From Nonomuraea solani (GTDB lineage: Bacteria; Actinomycetota; Actinomycetes; Streptosporangiales; Streptosporangiaceae), in the NCBI RefSeq assembly GCF_900108335.1, contig NZ_FNVT01000001.1, positions 124,001 through 188,000 on the forward strand: DNA of 64,000 nt, written 5' to 3'. The notes under the pieces are model-generated. The model was given only the letters and a program-made list of their open reading frames with translations. It made no database searches and was not told the DNA's origin. Each line of letters starts with the position of its first letter. Within the stretch, counting starts at the first letter, position 1. This document shows positions 17,136 to 25,130 of the stretch, piece by piece. The translations under genes were made by a program, and so were the position numbers.

Positions 17136-17880
17136 TCTCCCCGCCGTCGACCAGCATCGAGACCCCGTTCACGAACGACGCCCGCTCGCTGGCGAGAAAC
17201 GCCACCACGTCGCCGACCTCCTCCGGCCGCCCGATGCGGCCGACCGGCACGGCCTCGCCCCGCCGGGTCAGCGCCTCGTCGCCGCCGGCCAGCTCGCGCA
17301 GCCGCTCGGTCTCGATCGGCCCCGGCATGACGTTGTTGACCAGCACGCCGTCGCCGCCGACCTCGCGGGCCAGCGTGCGCACGACGCCGGCCACGGCCGA
17401 GCGGGTCGCGTTCGACAGGGCCAGCCCGTCGAGCGCCTCCCGCGCCGACCGGCTGGTGACCGTCACGATCCGGCCCCAGCCGCGCGAGCGCATCTCCGGC
17501 AGCACGGCGTGGATCAGCCGTACGGTGCCCAGCAGGTTGCGCTCGATGGCCACCTCCCACTCGGCCAGCCCGACCTCGTCGAACCGGCCGGCCGGCGGCC
17601 CGCCCGCGTTGGCGACCAGAATGTCCACCGGGCCGAGCACGTCACGCGTCTCCTCGACCACCCGCCGGGCGGCGGCCGGGTCCTCCACGTCGGCCAGGAC
17701 GGCGTGCACGACCTTGCCGAACTCCTGCAGCTCCACCACCGCGTCCGCCAGTTTCTCCGGGTCACGGGCGCAGACGCAGACGTCGCAGCCCTCTCGCGCG
17801 AGGCTCTTGGCCGCGGCGAGCCCGATGCCCGCGCTGCCTCCGGTGACGAGGGCGACCTTGCCCGAGATGCCGAGTTCCAT
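17119..17880 (-). CDS. SDR family protein with substituted catalytic Tyr and Lys
   Basis: 253-aa short-chain dehydrogenase. The cofactor loop TGGSAGIG (14-21), NAGG and C-terminal SMLVDGGES are intact. In the active site, TSRSAREALDGLALSNATR, Ser stands where the catalytic Tyr should be and Arg where Lys should be. Some actinobacterial SDRs share this LSNxxR pattern. It starts 33 bp downstream of an ECF41-type sigma factor on the same strand, so it may be that factor's partner oxidoreductase. Substrate unknown. Confidence 0.82.
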   Translation of the reverse strand: MELGISGKVALVTGGSAGIGLAAAKSLAREGCDVCVCARDPEKLADAVVELQEFGKVVHAVLADVEDPAAARRVVEETRDVLGPVDILVANAGGPPAGRFDEVGLAEWEVAIERNLLGTVRLIHAVLPEMRSRGWGRIVTVTSRSAREALDGLALSNATRSAVAGVVRTLAREVGGDGVLVNNVMPGPIETERLRELAGGDEALTRRGEAVPVGRIGRPEEVGDVVAFLASERASFVNGVSMLVDGGESRVIA

Positions 17881-17913
17881 AGGGGCGACTATAGATCGTG
17901 CGCCGCGCCGGGC

Positions 17914-18771
17914 TCAGTCCGGACGCACCCGGGTCAGCTTGTCCGGGTTGAGTACGGCGTACATCTCCCTGATCTTGCCGTCCCGGATGTCGATCATGAT
18001 GACCTTGGGATGCCCGTTGACCCGCGTCGAGATCGCCGGCAGGCCGTTGACCTCGATGAGGCTGGTGGTGGTGAAGTCGTAGCGGTTCAGCAGGCCGTTG
18101 ATGAGCGACACCACGTTGTGCTGCCCGAGGATCGGCCGCAGCGCCGCGCGCACCTTGCCGCCGGCGTCGCTGTAGGCCACCGCGTCCTCGTGGAACAGCT
18201 CGGTGAGCGCTTCCAGGTCGCCGCCGGCCGCCGCGTCGATGAACCGGGTCAGCAGCCTGGCGTGATCCTCCGAGCTCGGCTGGAACCTGTCGCGCCCCTC
18301 GGCCAGCCGCACGGAGGCCCGGTGGTGCATCTGCCTGGCGTTGGCCACGGAGGAGCCGACGATCTCCGCGATCTGGTCGTACGGCAGCTCGAACGCCTCC
18401 CGCAGCACGAACACCGCCCGCTCCGGCGGCGAGAGCCGCTCCATCATGTGCAACGTCGCGTACGAGACCGTGTCGCGCAGCTCGGCCGTGTCCATCGGCC
18501 CCGCCTCGGTGGTGAGCACCGGCTCGGGCAGCCACGGCCCGGTGTACGCCTCCCGCTTGACCCGCGCGGAACGCAACTGGTCGAGCGCCAGCCGCGAGAC
18601 CACCGTCACCAGGAACGCCCGCGGCTCCCTGATCTCGCTCTTGTCGATGCTCTCCCAGCGCAGCCACGCTTCCTGCACGACGTCTTCCGCGTCCCACATG
18701 CTGCCGAGCAGGCGGTAGGCCAGCCCGAGCAGCATCGACCGGTATTCCTCGAAGTCCACGGCTGGCATCAT
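17914..18771 (-). CDS. ECF41-type RNA polymerase sigma factor (SigJ-like)
   Basis: 285-aa sigma-70 factor: sigma2 (FEEYRSMLLGLAYRLLGSMWDAEDVVQEAWLRW), sigma4 (LSPPERAVFVLREAFELPYDQIAEIVG) and a C-terminal SnoaL-like extension. Three ECF41 marks are visible: WLPEP, a DGGGK-like DAGGK and NPDKL. In this group the extension, not an anti-sigma factor, controls activity. ATG 18771 has GGA six bases upstream; ATG 18768 is next. Linked to the SDR downstream, as ECF41 genes commonly are to an oxidoreductase, decarboxylase or epimerase. Confidence 0.9.
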   Translation of the reverse strand: MMPAVDFEEYRSMLLGLAYRLLGSMWDAEDVVQEAWLRWESIDKSEIREPRAFLVTVVSRLALDQLRSARVKREAYTGPWLPEPVLTTEAGPMDTAELRDTVSYATLHMMERLSPPERAVFVLREAFELPYDQIAEIVGSSVANARQMHHRASVRLAEGRDRFQPSSEDHARLLTRFIDAAAGGDLEALTELFHEDAVAYSDAGGKVRAALRPILGQHNVVSLINGLLNRYDFTTTSLIEVNGLPAISTRVNGHPKVIMIDIRDGKIREMYAVLNPDKLTRVRPD

Positions 18772-18870
18772 GCCAATTCCGTGCGGGACGAGCCATGCCG
18801 GGCCGCCGGTTGAGCCGGATGTCACGGCGGACGGGTGGAAATGCCGCGGTAACCATGATGAGCTTGGCAA

Positions 18871-19545
18871 GTGGCGAGAAATCTGATCCTGTCAGGAGGA
18901 CTGTTCCACGACTTCGCCGCCACATCGGCCGCGCTCTCAGAAGTGCTCGCCGAGGTGGGGGTCGAGTCGGAGATCACCGAGGACATCGCGGGCGCGCTGA
19001 GCGAGCCGTCGGAGGTCCAGCTCATCACCGTCAACGCGTTGCGGTGGCAGATGGACCAGGACCGCTTCGCCGACCTGCGTGACGAGTGGCGCTTCGCCTT
19101 ACCGGCGCAGGCCCGCACCACCCTGCTCGACCACCTCGACCGCGGCGGCGGGCTGCTGTGCATGCACACGGCCTCGATCTGCTTCGACGACTGGCAGGGC
19201 TGGCCCCGCGTCCTCGGCGGCTGCTGGACCTGGCCCAAGTCCCACCATCCGCCGCTGGGCTGGACGGGCGTGCGCGTGCACGGAAGGCATCCCGTGGTGG
19301 AGGGCCTGCGCGACTTCGACGTGGTGGACGAGGTCTACAGCGACCTTGACGTGCTGCCGGACGTCGAGCCGCTGGCGTCGTCGAACGGCCAGCCGCTCAT
19401 CTGGGCGCGGCCGGTGCGGCGGGGCCGGGTGCTCTACGACGCGCTGGGGCACGACACGAGGTCCTACGAGAACGAGGTCCACCGGACGCTGCTCCAGCGG
19501 GCGGCGCTGTGGCTGCTCAAGCGGCCGGTCGGGATCAGGGACTAG
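18871..19545 (+). CDS. ThuA-like domain protein
   Basis: 224 aa with a class I glutamine-amidotransferase-like fold of the ThuA (trehalose utilization) family: NLILSGGLFHDF at the N-terminus, DRGGGLLCMHTASICF in the middle, and RVLYDALGHDTRSYENEVH near the end. GTG start at 18871. Divergent from the ECF41 gene, convergent with the PPOX gene, overlapping it by 11 bp. ThuA proteins take part in sugar metabolism; the substrate here is unknown. Confidence 0.8.
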   Translation: MARNLILSGGLFHDFAATSAALSEVLAEVGVESEITEDIAGALSEPSEVQLITVNALRWQMDQDRFADLRDEWRFALPAQARTTLLDHLDRGGGLLCMHTASICFDDWQGWPRVLGGCWTWPKSHHPPLGWTGVRVHGRHPVVEGLRDFDVVDEVYSDLDVLPDVEPLASSNGQPLIWARPVRRGRVLYDALGHDTRSYENEVHRTLLQRAALWLLKRPVGIRD

Positions 19546-19936
19546 CCGACCACCCCGACCACCTGGTCACCTCGACCATGATCACGGACCCGGCGGGGCG
19601 GTGCTCCTCGTACTGCGGATATTTGTCCGCCAGCGCGTCGAGCGCCGCCTCGCGATCCGGCCCGTCGTCCATGACGGCGGCCGGGCCGTCGGCGCGGATC
19701 CACCACAGCCGGGTCCAGTCGTCCTCGTAGTGGTCGGCCAGCAGGCTGACGGCGGGGTTGGCCCGGATGTCGCGCAGCCGCCCGAGGTCCGTGGTCGTCT
19801 TGGGCTTGTGGTCGACGGCCGTCACGACCCGATCGCCGAGTACGGCGAACGTGACGGGCACCACGCGCGGTGTCCCGCCGGCCCGCACCGTGGCCAGCCG
19901 GGCCACCCGCTGCGCGGCGAACCTGGCCCTGATCAT
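19535..19936 (-). CDS. PPOX-class, probably F420-dependent, oxidoreductase
   Basis: 133-aa split-barrel flavin/F420 protein. It reads RVARLATVRAGGTPRVVPVTFAV, VDHKPKTTTDLGRLRDIRANP and VSLLADHYEDDWTRLWWIRADG, the pattern of F420-dependent PPOX enzymes (Rv2991/TIGR03668 type). Full length. Its 3' end overlaps the convergent ThuA gene. It reduces an unknown small molecule. Confidence 0.85.
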   Translation of the reverse strand: MIRARFAAQRVARLATVRAGGTPRVVPVTFAVLGDRVVTAVDHKPKTTTDLGRLRDIRANPAVSLLADHYEDDWTRLWWIRADGPAAVMDDGPDREAALDALADKYPQYEEHRPAGSVIMVEVTRWSGWSASP

Positions 19937-20003
19937 CGGCGTTTCTCCCGTCGTGTCCGGAACCTACAAGACCAGACGGCGGCGGTCTGGGCACGATGAG
20001 GTC

Positions 20004-20891
20004 ATGAACGTGAACCTTTCCGTGATCCCCGGCTTCATGGCCGGGCATGCGCGCGTCCTGGACCGCCGCCGCTACGACCTGCTCATGGGCGGGGGTGATG
20101 CGGCCGGCGTACTGACGGCCCTGGAGGGCTACCGCAACTCCGACGGCGGCTACGGGTGGGGCCTGGAGCCCGATTTGCGCTCGCCCGAGAGCCAGCCGGG
20201 TGCGGCGCTGCACGCGTTCGAGGCGCTGGAGGAGGTCGCCCCCGTGACCTCCCCGCAGGCCGCGACGCTGTGCGACTGGCTGGACTCGGTCACGCTGCCC
20301 GACGGCGGGCTGCCGTTCGCGCTGCCGGTCACCTTCCCCGACGCCACCGCGCCCTGGTGGGCGGGCGGCGACTCGACCACCTCGTCCCTGCAGATCACCG
20401 CCATCTCGGCGGCCGCCGCCCACCGCGTGGCCGCTCACGACCCGGCCGTGGCCGCGCATCCGTGGCTGGCCAAGGCCACCCGCTACTGCCTCGACACGAT
20501 CGGGGCACTGGAGGAGATGCCGCACGCGTACGTGCTGATGTTCGCGGTGCGCTTCCTCGACTCCGTGTACGACACCCAGCCCCGCGCGGCCGACCTGCTC
20601 AAGCGGCTCGGCGCCCACATCCCCGCCGACGGGCGGGTCCCGGTCGAGGGCGGCACCGAGAACGAGTCGCTGCGGCCGCTCGACTTCGCGCCCGTCCCCG
20701 GGCGGCCGGTCCGCGACCTGTTCGAGCCCGACGTCATCGCGGCCGACCTGGTACGGCTGGCCGGCGAGCAGAAGGACGACGGCGGCTGGACGGTGGACTA
20801 CGCGCGGATCTCGCCGGCCGGCGCCCTGGAGTGGCGCGGGGCCATCACCGTCGCGAACCTCCAGACCCTGCGGGCCAACGGCGTCGTCTAA
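20004..20891 (+). CDS. prenyltransferase/squalene-cyclase-like alpha-toroid protein
   Basis: 295 aa, no signal peptide. Repeats of the alpha/alpha-toroid kind are seen: YRNSDGGYGWGLEPDLRSPESQP, DWLDSVTLPDGGLPFALP and EQKDDGGWTVDY, each with the DGGxxW/F style of squalene-oxidase repeats. The aspartate-rich catalytic motif of true cyclases is not present. ATG at 20004. Convergent with the MerR gene, ends overlapping by 4 bp. Function unknown. Confidence 0.7.
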   Translation: MNVNLSVIPGFMAGHARVLDRRRYDLLMGGGDAAGVLTALEGYRNSDGGYGWGLEPDLRSPESQPGAALHAFEALEEVAPVTSPQAATLCDWLDSVTLPDGGLPFALPVTFPDATAPWWAGGDSTTSSLQITAISAAAAHRVAAHDPAVAAHPWLAKATRYCLDTIGALEEMPHAYVLMFAVRFLDSVYDTQPRAADLLKRLGAHIPADGRVPVEGGTENESLRPLDFAPVPGRPVRDLFEPDVIAADLVRLAGEQKDDGGWTVDYARISPAGALEWRGAITVANLQTLRANGVV

Positions 20892-21505
20892 GCCAGATGA
20901 TGGGCCGACGCCGACTCCTGGGCCATGCGGCGCAGCGTGTCGAGCGCCTTGCCGTAGAGGACCGTCCCGAGCACCAAGGCTTCCACGGCCGCGTCGCGCG
21001 GGCCGTGGAACGGGATGGTCTTCATCTCGACCTCCGACACCAGCTTCCGCGCCACCTCCGCGTACGGAGCCAGGTCGACGGGCAGGCCCAGTTGACGCAT
21101 CCGGATGAGGGTCTGGGCCAGCTCGTCCCGGGTGGGGGCGTCCGGGTGGATGTCCCAGCCCAGTTCGGTGACGAGGCCGTCCACCTGGTCGCGGGCGGCC
21201 TGCCACTCCTCGCCCGGCTCGGGCTCGACGGCCGGGCTCAGGGCGTAGTGGGCGGTGCCCAGCATCTGGTGCATGGGCAGGGACTCGTCCTCGACGGCGG
21301 CGATGACCTTCTTGATCGAGGCCACGGAGAGCCGGCCCACTTCGAGCAGGGCCCGGATCAGACGGAGCCTGCGCAGGTGGGACTCGTCGTACTCGGCTCG
21401 GGTCGCGGCCAACTGCTCGCCCTGGTGCAGCAGGCCCTCGCGCAGGTAGTACTTGATCGTCGGGAGAGCGACGCCGGACGTGGCACTGAGTTCCGAGATG
21501 CGCAT
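20888..21505 (-). CDS. MerR family transcriptional regulator
   Basis: 205 aa. The MerR winged helix is clear at the N-terminus: MRISELSATSGVALPTIKYYLREGLL, then ATRAEYDESHLRRLRLI. A long helical C-terminal part lacks metal-binding cysteines, so the effector is probably organic. The start ATG at 21505 follows a TATTAT -10-like hexamer by six bases on the minus strand, suggesting a leaderless transcript. Confidence 0.88.
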   Translation of the reverse strand: MRISELSATSGVALPTIKYYLREGLLHQGEQLAATRAEYDESHLRRLRLIRALLEVGRLSVASIKKVIAAVEDESLPMHQMLGTAHYALSPAVEPEPGEEWQAARDQVDGLVTELGWDIHPDAPTRDELAQTLIRMRQLGLPVDLAPYAEVARKLVSEVEMKTIPFHGPRDAAVEALVLGTVLYGKALDTLRRMAQESASAHHLA

Positions 21506-21509
21506 CGTT

Positions 21510-21526
21510 GGATAATAGCGCTATCC
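21510..21526. promoter_or_regulatory. palindrome over the MerR promoter
   Basis: GGATA-atagcgc-TATCC (21510-21526) encloses the perfect 10-bp palindrome ATAGCGCTAT. It covers the -10 region of the MerR gene and the stop codon of the upstream LysR gene, so autoregulation is likely. Confidence 0.45.
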
Positions 21527-22369
21527 AGATCGGGCCAGATGCCGGGCCGCGCTCACGAGTTCGTGCACGTCAGACTGGCGGTTCCAGAGGAAGACCACCT
21601 CCAGCGGCGGCACCTCCTCCTTTATGGGGATGAAGCATAAGGCGTCGGGAACCGTGGTGCCCTCGTGCACGCACAGGGCGTAGCCGGCGCCCTCCTCGAC
21701 CAGGTTGATCACCAGGTCGTGGGTGGTCGCGGCGGGGCCGAGGCGGGGGTGCAGGCGATGGCGTACGAAGCCTTCGAGGAAGCGCCGGGCCCCGGCCACC
21801 GCGTCGGACTCCGGCATGACCAGCGGCTCACCCGCCAGGTCGGACAGCGACAGCGCCTCCGACGTGGCCAGGTGGTGATCCCGGTGCAGCAGCGCGCGGA
21901 CCGGGAACCGGTGGACGAGCATGCGGGCCACGCCCCTGGGCAGCGAGCCGGGCGCGTAGCCGAGCCCGGCCTGCAGGGCGCCGTCCGCGATGGAGACGAT
22001 CTGCTCGGCCGTGCCCATCGGGGCCACCCGCAGGCGCACGGAGTGGAGCTGGGCGAGCAGGCGGGCGGCCACGTCCGCCAGCCCGTCGGCCACCCCCAGG
22101 CGGGCGGTCTGCCCCGTGCTCCTGGCGGCCACCACGGCGCGCTCGAAGGCGTCGATCGCGACCGTGGCCTGGGCCAGGAACGCCTCTCCTGCCTCGGTGA
22201 GCTGCACGCCGCTCGACGAACGGCTGAACAGCTCGACACCGATCTCCTTCTCCAGCGCCCTGAGCTGCTCGGACAGCGTGGGCTGCGCGATATGCAGCGC
22301 GGCGGCGGCCCGGCGGAGACTGCCCGCGCGGGCGATTGCCATGGCGTACCGGACATAGCGTAAATCCAT
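21521..22369 (-). CDS. LysR family transcriptional regulator
   Basis: 282 aa. N-terminal HTH: DLRYVRYAMAIARAGSLRRAAAALHIAQPTLSEQLRALEKEIGVELF. The C-terminal periplasmic-binding-like effector domain is complete. The gene stops within the MerR promoter on the same strand. The 168-bp region upstream, before the lipid-transfer gene, holds GCTATC and GATAGC arms around 22395 and 22430, a possible autoregulatory site. Target unknown. Confidence 0.88.
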   Translation of the reverse strand: MDLRYVRYAMAIARAGSLRRAAAALHIAQPTLSEQLRALEKEIGVELFSRSSSGVQLTEAGEAFLAQATVAIDAFERAVVAARSTGQTARLGVADGLADVAARLLAQLHSVRLRVAPMGTAEQIVSIADGALQAGLGYAPGSLPRGVARMLVHRFPVRALLHRDHHLATSEALSLSDLAGEPLVMPESDAVAGARRFLEGFVRHRLHPRLGPAATTHDLVINLVEEGAGYALCVHEGTTVPDALCFIPIKEEVPPLEVVFLWNRQSDVHELVSAARHLARSG

Positions 22370-22492
22370 CGCTCACCTCGGCGTGATGATGATGGGCTAT
22401 CGGTTGATCGCACCTCCGTATTACAAGAGCGGATAGCTTTCGTGAAGACACTCAGTCAAACTTCGCCATTATGGTCACCCGGAACGCACCCG

Positions 22493-22506
22493 AGCAAGCG
22501 CTTGCC
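22493..22506. promoter_or_regulatory. KstR2-like box upstream of Ltp-like gene
   Basis: AGCAAGCGCTTGCC matches AnCAAGnnCTTGnT at 9 of 10 fixed positions and contains the perfect 12-bp palindrome GCAAGCGCTTGC. It is 31 bp upstream of the ATG at 22538. Binding by the KstR2 encoded at 46.1 kb is inferred. Confidence 0.6.
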
Positions 22507-22537
22507 TCGCCTGGTGGGCGCGGGTTAGCGTGGGGTC

Positions 22538-23608
22538 ATGCAGCCGTTCGCGGGGCGCGCGGCCGTGGCCGGGATCGGGATGACGGCGCTCAGCAGAGAG
22601 TCCGGGCGCACCGAGCTGGAGCTGGCGGTCGAGGCGGGCCGGGCGGCGTGCGCGGACGCCGGGATCGGGCCGCGCGACGTGGACGCGGTGCTCAGCTACC
22701 ACCTCAACGACTCCGCGCCCGTGGCGCAGGTCGCCAGGGCGCTCGGGATCGAGCGGCTGGGCTGGCACAACGACATCGCCGGAGGGGGTACGCAGGCGGC
22801 GTCGATCCTGGGTGACGCGGCGATGCTCATACACGCCGGTTTAGCGCGAAATATTTTGATATATCGGGCGTTGAACGGGCGCTCCGGGAAGCGCATGAAC
22901 ACCGTCTCCACCGGCCCCCAGGAGCGCCACACCTACGGGCTCGCGGGCCCGATCCCCATGTTCGCCCTGGCCGCCACCCGCTACCTGCACGACACCGGGC
23001 TCACGGCCGAGCACCTGCACGCCGTCGTCGCCCAGTCCAGGCAGAACGCCAAGGCCAACCCCCGGGCGCTGCGCCGCGAGCCGCTCGAACTCGGCGACTA
23101 CCTGGCCAGGCCGTACGTCTGCACCCCGCTCCGCACGGTCGACTGCTGCCAGGAGACCGACGGCGCCTGCGCGCTGCTGGTCAGCGCCATGCTCGACGGG
23201 CCGCGTGTGCGAGCGGTGGTGCGCGGGGGCGGGCCGGGCTGCTCGTCGATGGACCGGGCGCCGGACGTCACGGCGATCTTCTCGGCGTATGTGGCTCCCA
23301 TGCTCTGGGAGGCGTCCGGGATGCGGCCGTCGGATGTGGACGTGGCGCTGCCGTACGACGCCTATTCGTGGCTCGTGCCCCGGCAGCTTGAGGACTTCGG
23401 GCTGGCCGAGCGGGGGGAGCTGGGGGCGTACCTGCTGGAGCGTCGCCACGCCTGGGTGAACCCGCACGGCGGCCTGCTGTCGGAGGGCTACGTGCACGGG
23501 CTCAACAACGTGGCCCAGGCCGTGCGGGAGCTGCGGGCGGGGCGCGAGGTGGCGCTGGTGACGGGGTTCGGCGGGAGCTACGGGAGTGCGGCTCTGCTCA
23601 CCTCATGA
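22538..23608 (+). CDS. thiolase-fold lipid-transfer protein, Ltp2-like
   Basis: 356-aa thiolase-superfamily protein (SCP-x/lipid-transfer type). Seen: GRAAVAGIGMTALSRESGRT at the start, DIAGGGTQAASILGDAA, VDCCQETDGACALLVS, and PHGGLLSEGYVHGLNN near the end. It lacks the standard thiolase CxG active-site pair. Relatives such as Ltp2 are aldolases that cleave the steroid side-chain hydroxyacyl-CoA, working with a DUF35/MaoC partner; no DUF35 gene is adjacent. The KstR2-like box supports a steroid or related acyl-CoA role. Confidence 0.78.
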   Translation: MQPFAGRAAVAGIGMTALSRESGRTELELAVEAGRAACADAGIGPRDVDAVLSYHLNDSAPVAQVARALGIERLGWHNDIAGGGTQAASILGDAAMLIHAGLARNILIYRALNGRSGKRMNTVSTGPQERHTYGLAGPIPMFALAATRYLHDTGLTAEHLHAVVAQSRQNAKANPRALRREPLELGDYLARPYVCTPLRTVDCCQETDGACALLVSAMLDGPRVRAVVRGGGPGCSSMDRAPDVTAIFSAYVAPMLWEASGMRPSDVDVALPYDAYSWLVPRQLEDFGLAERGELGAYLLERRHAWVNPHGGLLSEGYVHGLNNVAQAVRELRAGREVALVTGFGGSYGSAALLTS

Positions 23609-23681
23609 AAAATCGGGTGAAATGCTGATGGCGGCCTCGACATGTACGGGGTGTTCCGACCCCTAACCTGAGGAGGCCACC

Positions 23682-23702
23682 ATGGGGACCGCCCGTGGAT
23701 GA
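23682..23702 (+). other. possible 6-codon leader ORF overlapping ECF sigma start
   Basis: AGGAGG at 23671-23676 sits five bases before ATG 23682, which opens MGTARG-stop. The sigma-factor GTG (23695) lies inside this frame, in another register, and has no ribosome site of its own. The leader could couple translation, or the arrangement may be accidental. Confidence 0.3.
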
Positions 23703-24228
23703 CGACCGGAAGCACCGGTTCGAGGCCGTTTACCTGAAGACGTACGAGCACATCCTCGGCTACGCCACCCGCCGCTGCGACTCGCCGCACGACGCGGCCG
23801 ACGTGGTGGCCGAGACGTTCGCCATCGCCTGGCGCCGCGTCGACGACCTGCCGGCGGACGGCGAGGCCAGGCTCTGGCTGTACGGCGTGGCAAGGAACGT
23901 GCTGGCCAACCACCGGCGCGGCGTGGCCAGGCACCGGCACCACAGCGTGGAGCTCGACACCGACCTCGCCGACCTGTACTCCTCCTCGCCCGAGGGCAGC
24001 GTTCTGCTGGGCGAGATCGGGCGGGCGTTCCGGCAACTGCCCGGCGACGACCGGGAGCTGATCTCGCTGGTCGCCTGGGAGGGGCTGGACCACGGGGAGA
24101 TCGCCAAGGTTCTGGGGTGCTCTCGCAACGCCGTACGGATCCGGCTCTACCGCGCGCGCAAGCGCCTGTCCAAAGCGCTGGCCGGAGCCGGCGTCGCCAC
24201 CCACCACCTCGTCATGGAGTCCGCGTGA
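23695..24228 (+). CDS. ECF-type RNA polymerase sigma factor
   Basis: 177 aa. Sigma2 (FEAVYLKTYEHILGYATRRCDSPHDAADVVAETFAIAWRR) and sigma4 (LPGDDRELISLVAWEGLDHGEIAKVLGCSRNAVRIRLYRARKRL) are both complete. GTG 23695 is the only start before the sigma2 helix. The stop overlaps the start of the following membrane protein (GTGA), the usual sigma/anti-sigma-like coupling. Confidence 0.88.
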   Translation: MDDDRKHRFEAVYLKTYEHILGYATRRCDSPHDAADVVAETFAIAWRRVDDLPADGEARLWLYGVARNVLANHRRGVARHRHHSVELDTDLADLYSSSPEGSVLLGEIGRAFRQLPGDDRELISLVAWEGLDHGEIAKVLGCSRNAVRIRLYRARKRLSKALAGAGVATHHLVMESA

Positions 24229-25130
24229 ACCGGCTGAACGACCTGGCAAGAGTACGAGACGAGGACCTGGCCGGGCGGGCGTCCGGCGCGGGGGCGCGGG
24301 CGCTGCTCGCCTCGATCACCGCCGAGGAACCCACCATCGTGGGGCACCGTACGCGGCGCCCGATCTGGGGCTCGCGCCGCTTCCTGGCGAGCGCGGTCGC
24401 CGTGGCCGGGCTCGCGGCTGTGGCCGTCATCGTCCCGGCCGCCCTGGGCCCCGCCACCTCCTACGCCAGCTCCGCCATCGACATCCAACTGCGCGGTGAC
24501 CATTACGTGGCGGTCATCAAGGACCCGCTGGCCGAGTACGCCGAGTACACCAAGGGCTTCAAGGCGGTGGGCCTGGACGTGCGGCTGGAGCCGGTGCCCG
24601 CCTCACCTACCGCGGTGGGCGAGGTCACCGGCATGAGCGGCAGCTTCGCCGGCGTCGATCATCCGAACCAGGACCGCACGATCGGCAGCGACACCGAGCC
24701 GGCGGGGTGCGACCTCGGCAAGCCGGGCTGCGCGATGACGATCATGGTGAGCCGCGACTACGACGCGCATGCCGTGATCCGCCTCGGCCGGGTGGCCCAG
24801 CCGGGGGAGAAGTATCAGAACGCGCGCCCGGCCACGAGCAGGGGCGAGATGCTCGAAGGCTTCCGAGCCGACGAGAAGACGGTGGGCGAGGTGCTCACCG
24901 AGGCCCGCAAGCGCGGCCTGAAGGCGGTCTACGAGGTCATCACTCCGGAGCCGGACAACAACGGGTGGAGGGTGGAGCCGGACAAGCAGTCGGCCGAGGT
25001 CGGGGACGACTGGATCGTCTGGGAGGCGGAGTCGGAGCAGGCCGGCGTCCTGCGCCTGCTGGTCACCAAGGAGCGTCTGCCCAAGAACCCGATCTACGCC
25101 GGCCCGAAGCCGGCCGGGTTCATCGACTGA
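24225..25130 (+). CDS. membrane-anchored CU044_5270-type protein, ECF partner
   Basis: 301 aa. A short cytoplasmic N-terminus (NRLNDLARVRDEDLAGRAS) is followed by one membrane span near residues 52-72 and an extracytoplasmic domain with two close cysteines (CDLGKPGC). The layout resembles actinobacterial proteins always coded behind ECF sigma factors. It probably acts as an anti-sigma or signal-responsive partner. GTG start at 24225 overlaps the sigma stop. Its end overlaps the convergent kinase by 37 bp. Confidence 0.7.
   Translation: MNRLNDLARVRDEDLAGRASGAGARALLASITAEEPTIVGHRTRRPIWGSRRFLASAVAVAGLAAVAVIVPAALGPATSYASSAIDIQLRGDHYVAVIKDPLAEYAEYTKGFKAVGLDVRLEPVPASPTAVGEVTGMSGSFAGVDHPNQDRTIGSDTEPAGCDLGKPGCAMTIMVSRDYDAHAVIRLGRVAQPGEKYQNARPATSRGEMLEGFRADEKTVGEVLTEARKRGLKAVYEVITPEPDNNGWRVEPDKQSAEVGDDWIVWEAESEQAGVLRLLVTKERLPKNPIYAGPKPAGFID

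Noticed and set aside
17119..17880. Pseudogene because catalytic Tyr and Lys are absent
   Set aside because: The frame is complete and the LSNxxR pattern recurs in other actinobacterial SDRs, so it is kept as a gene.
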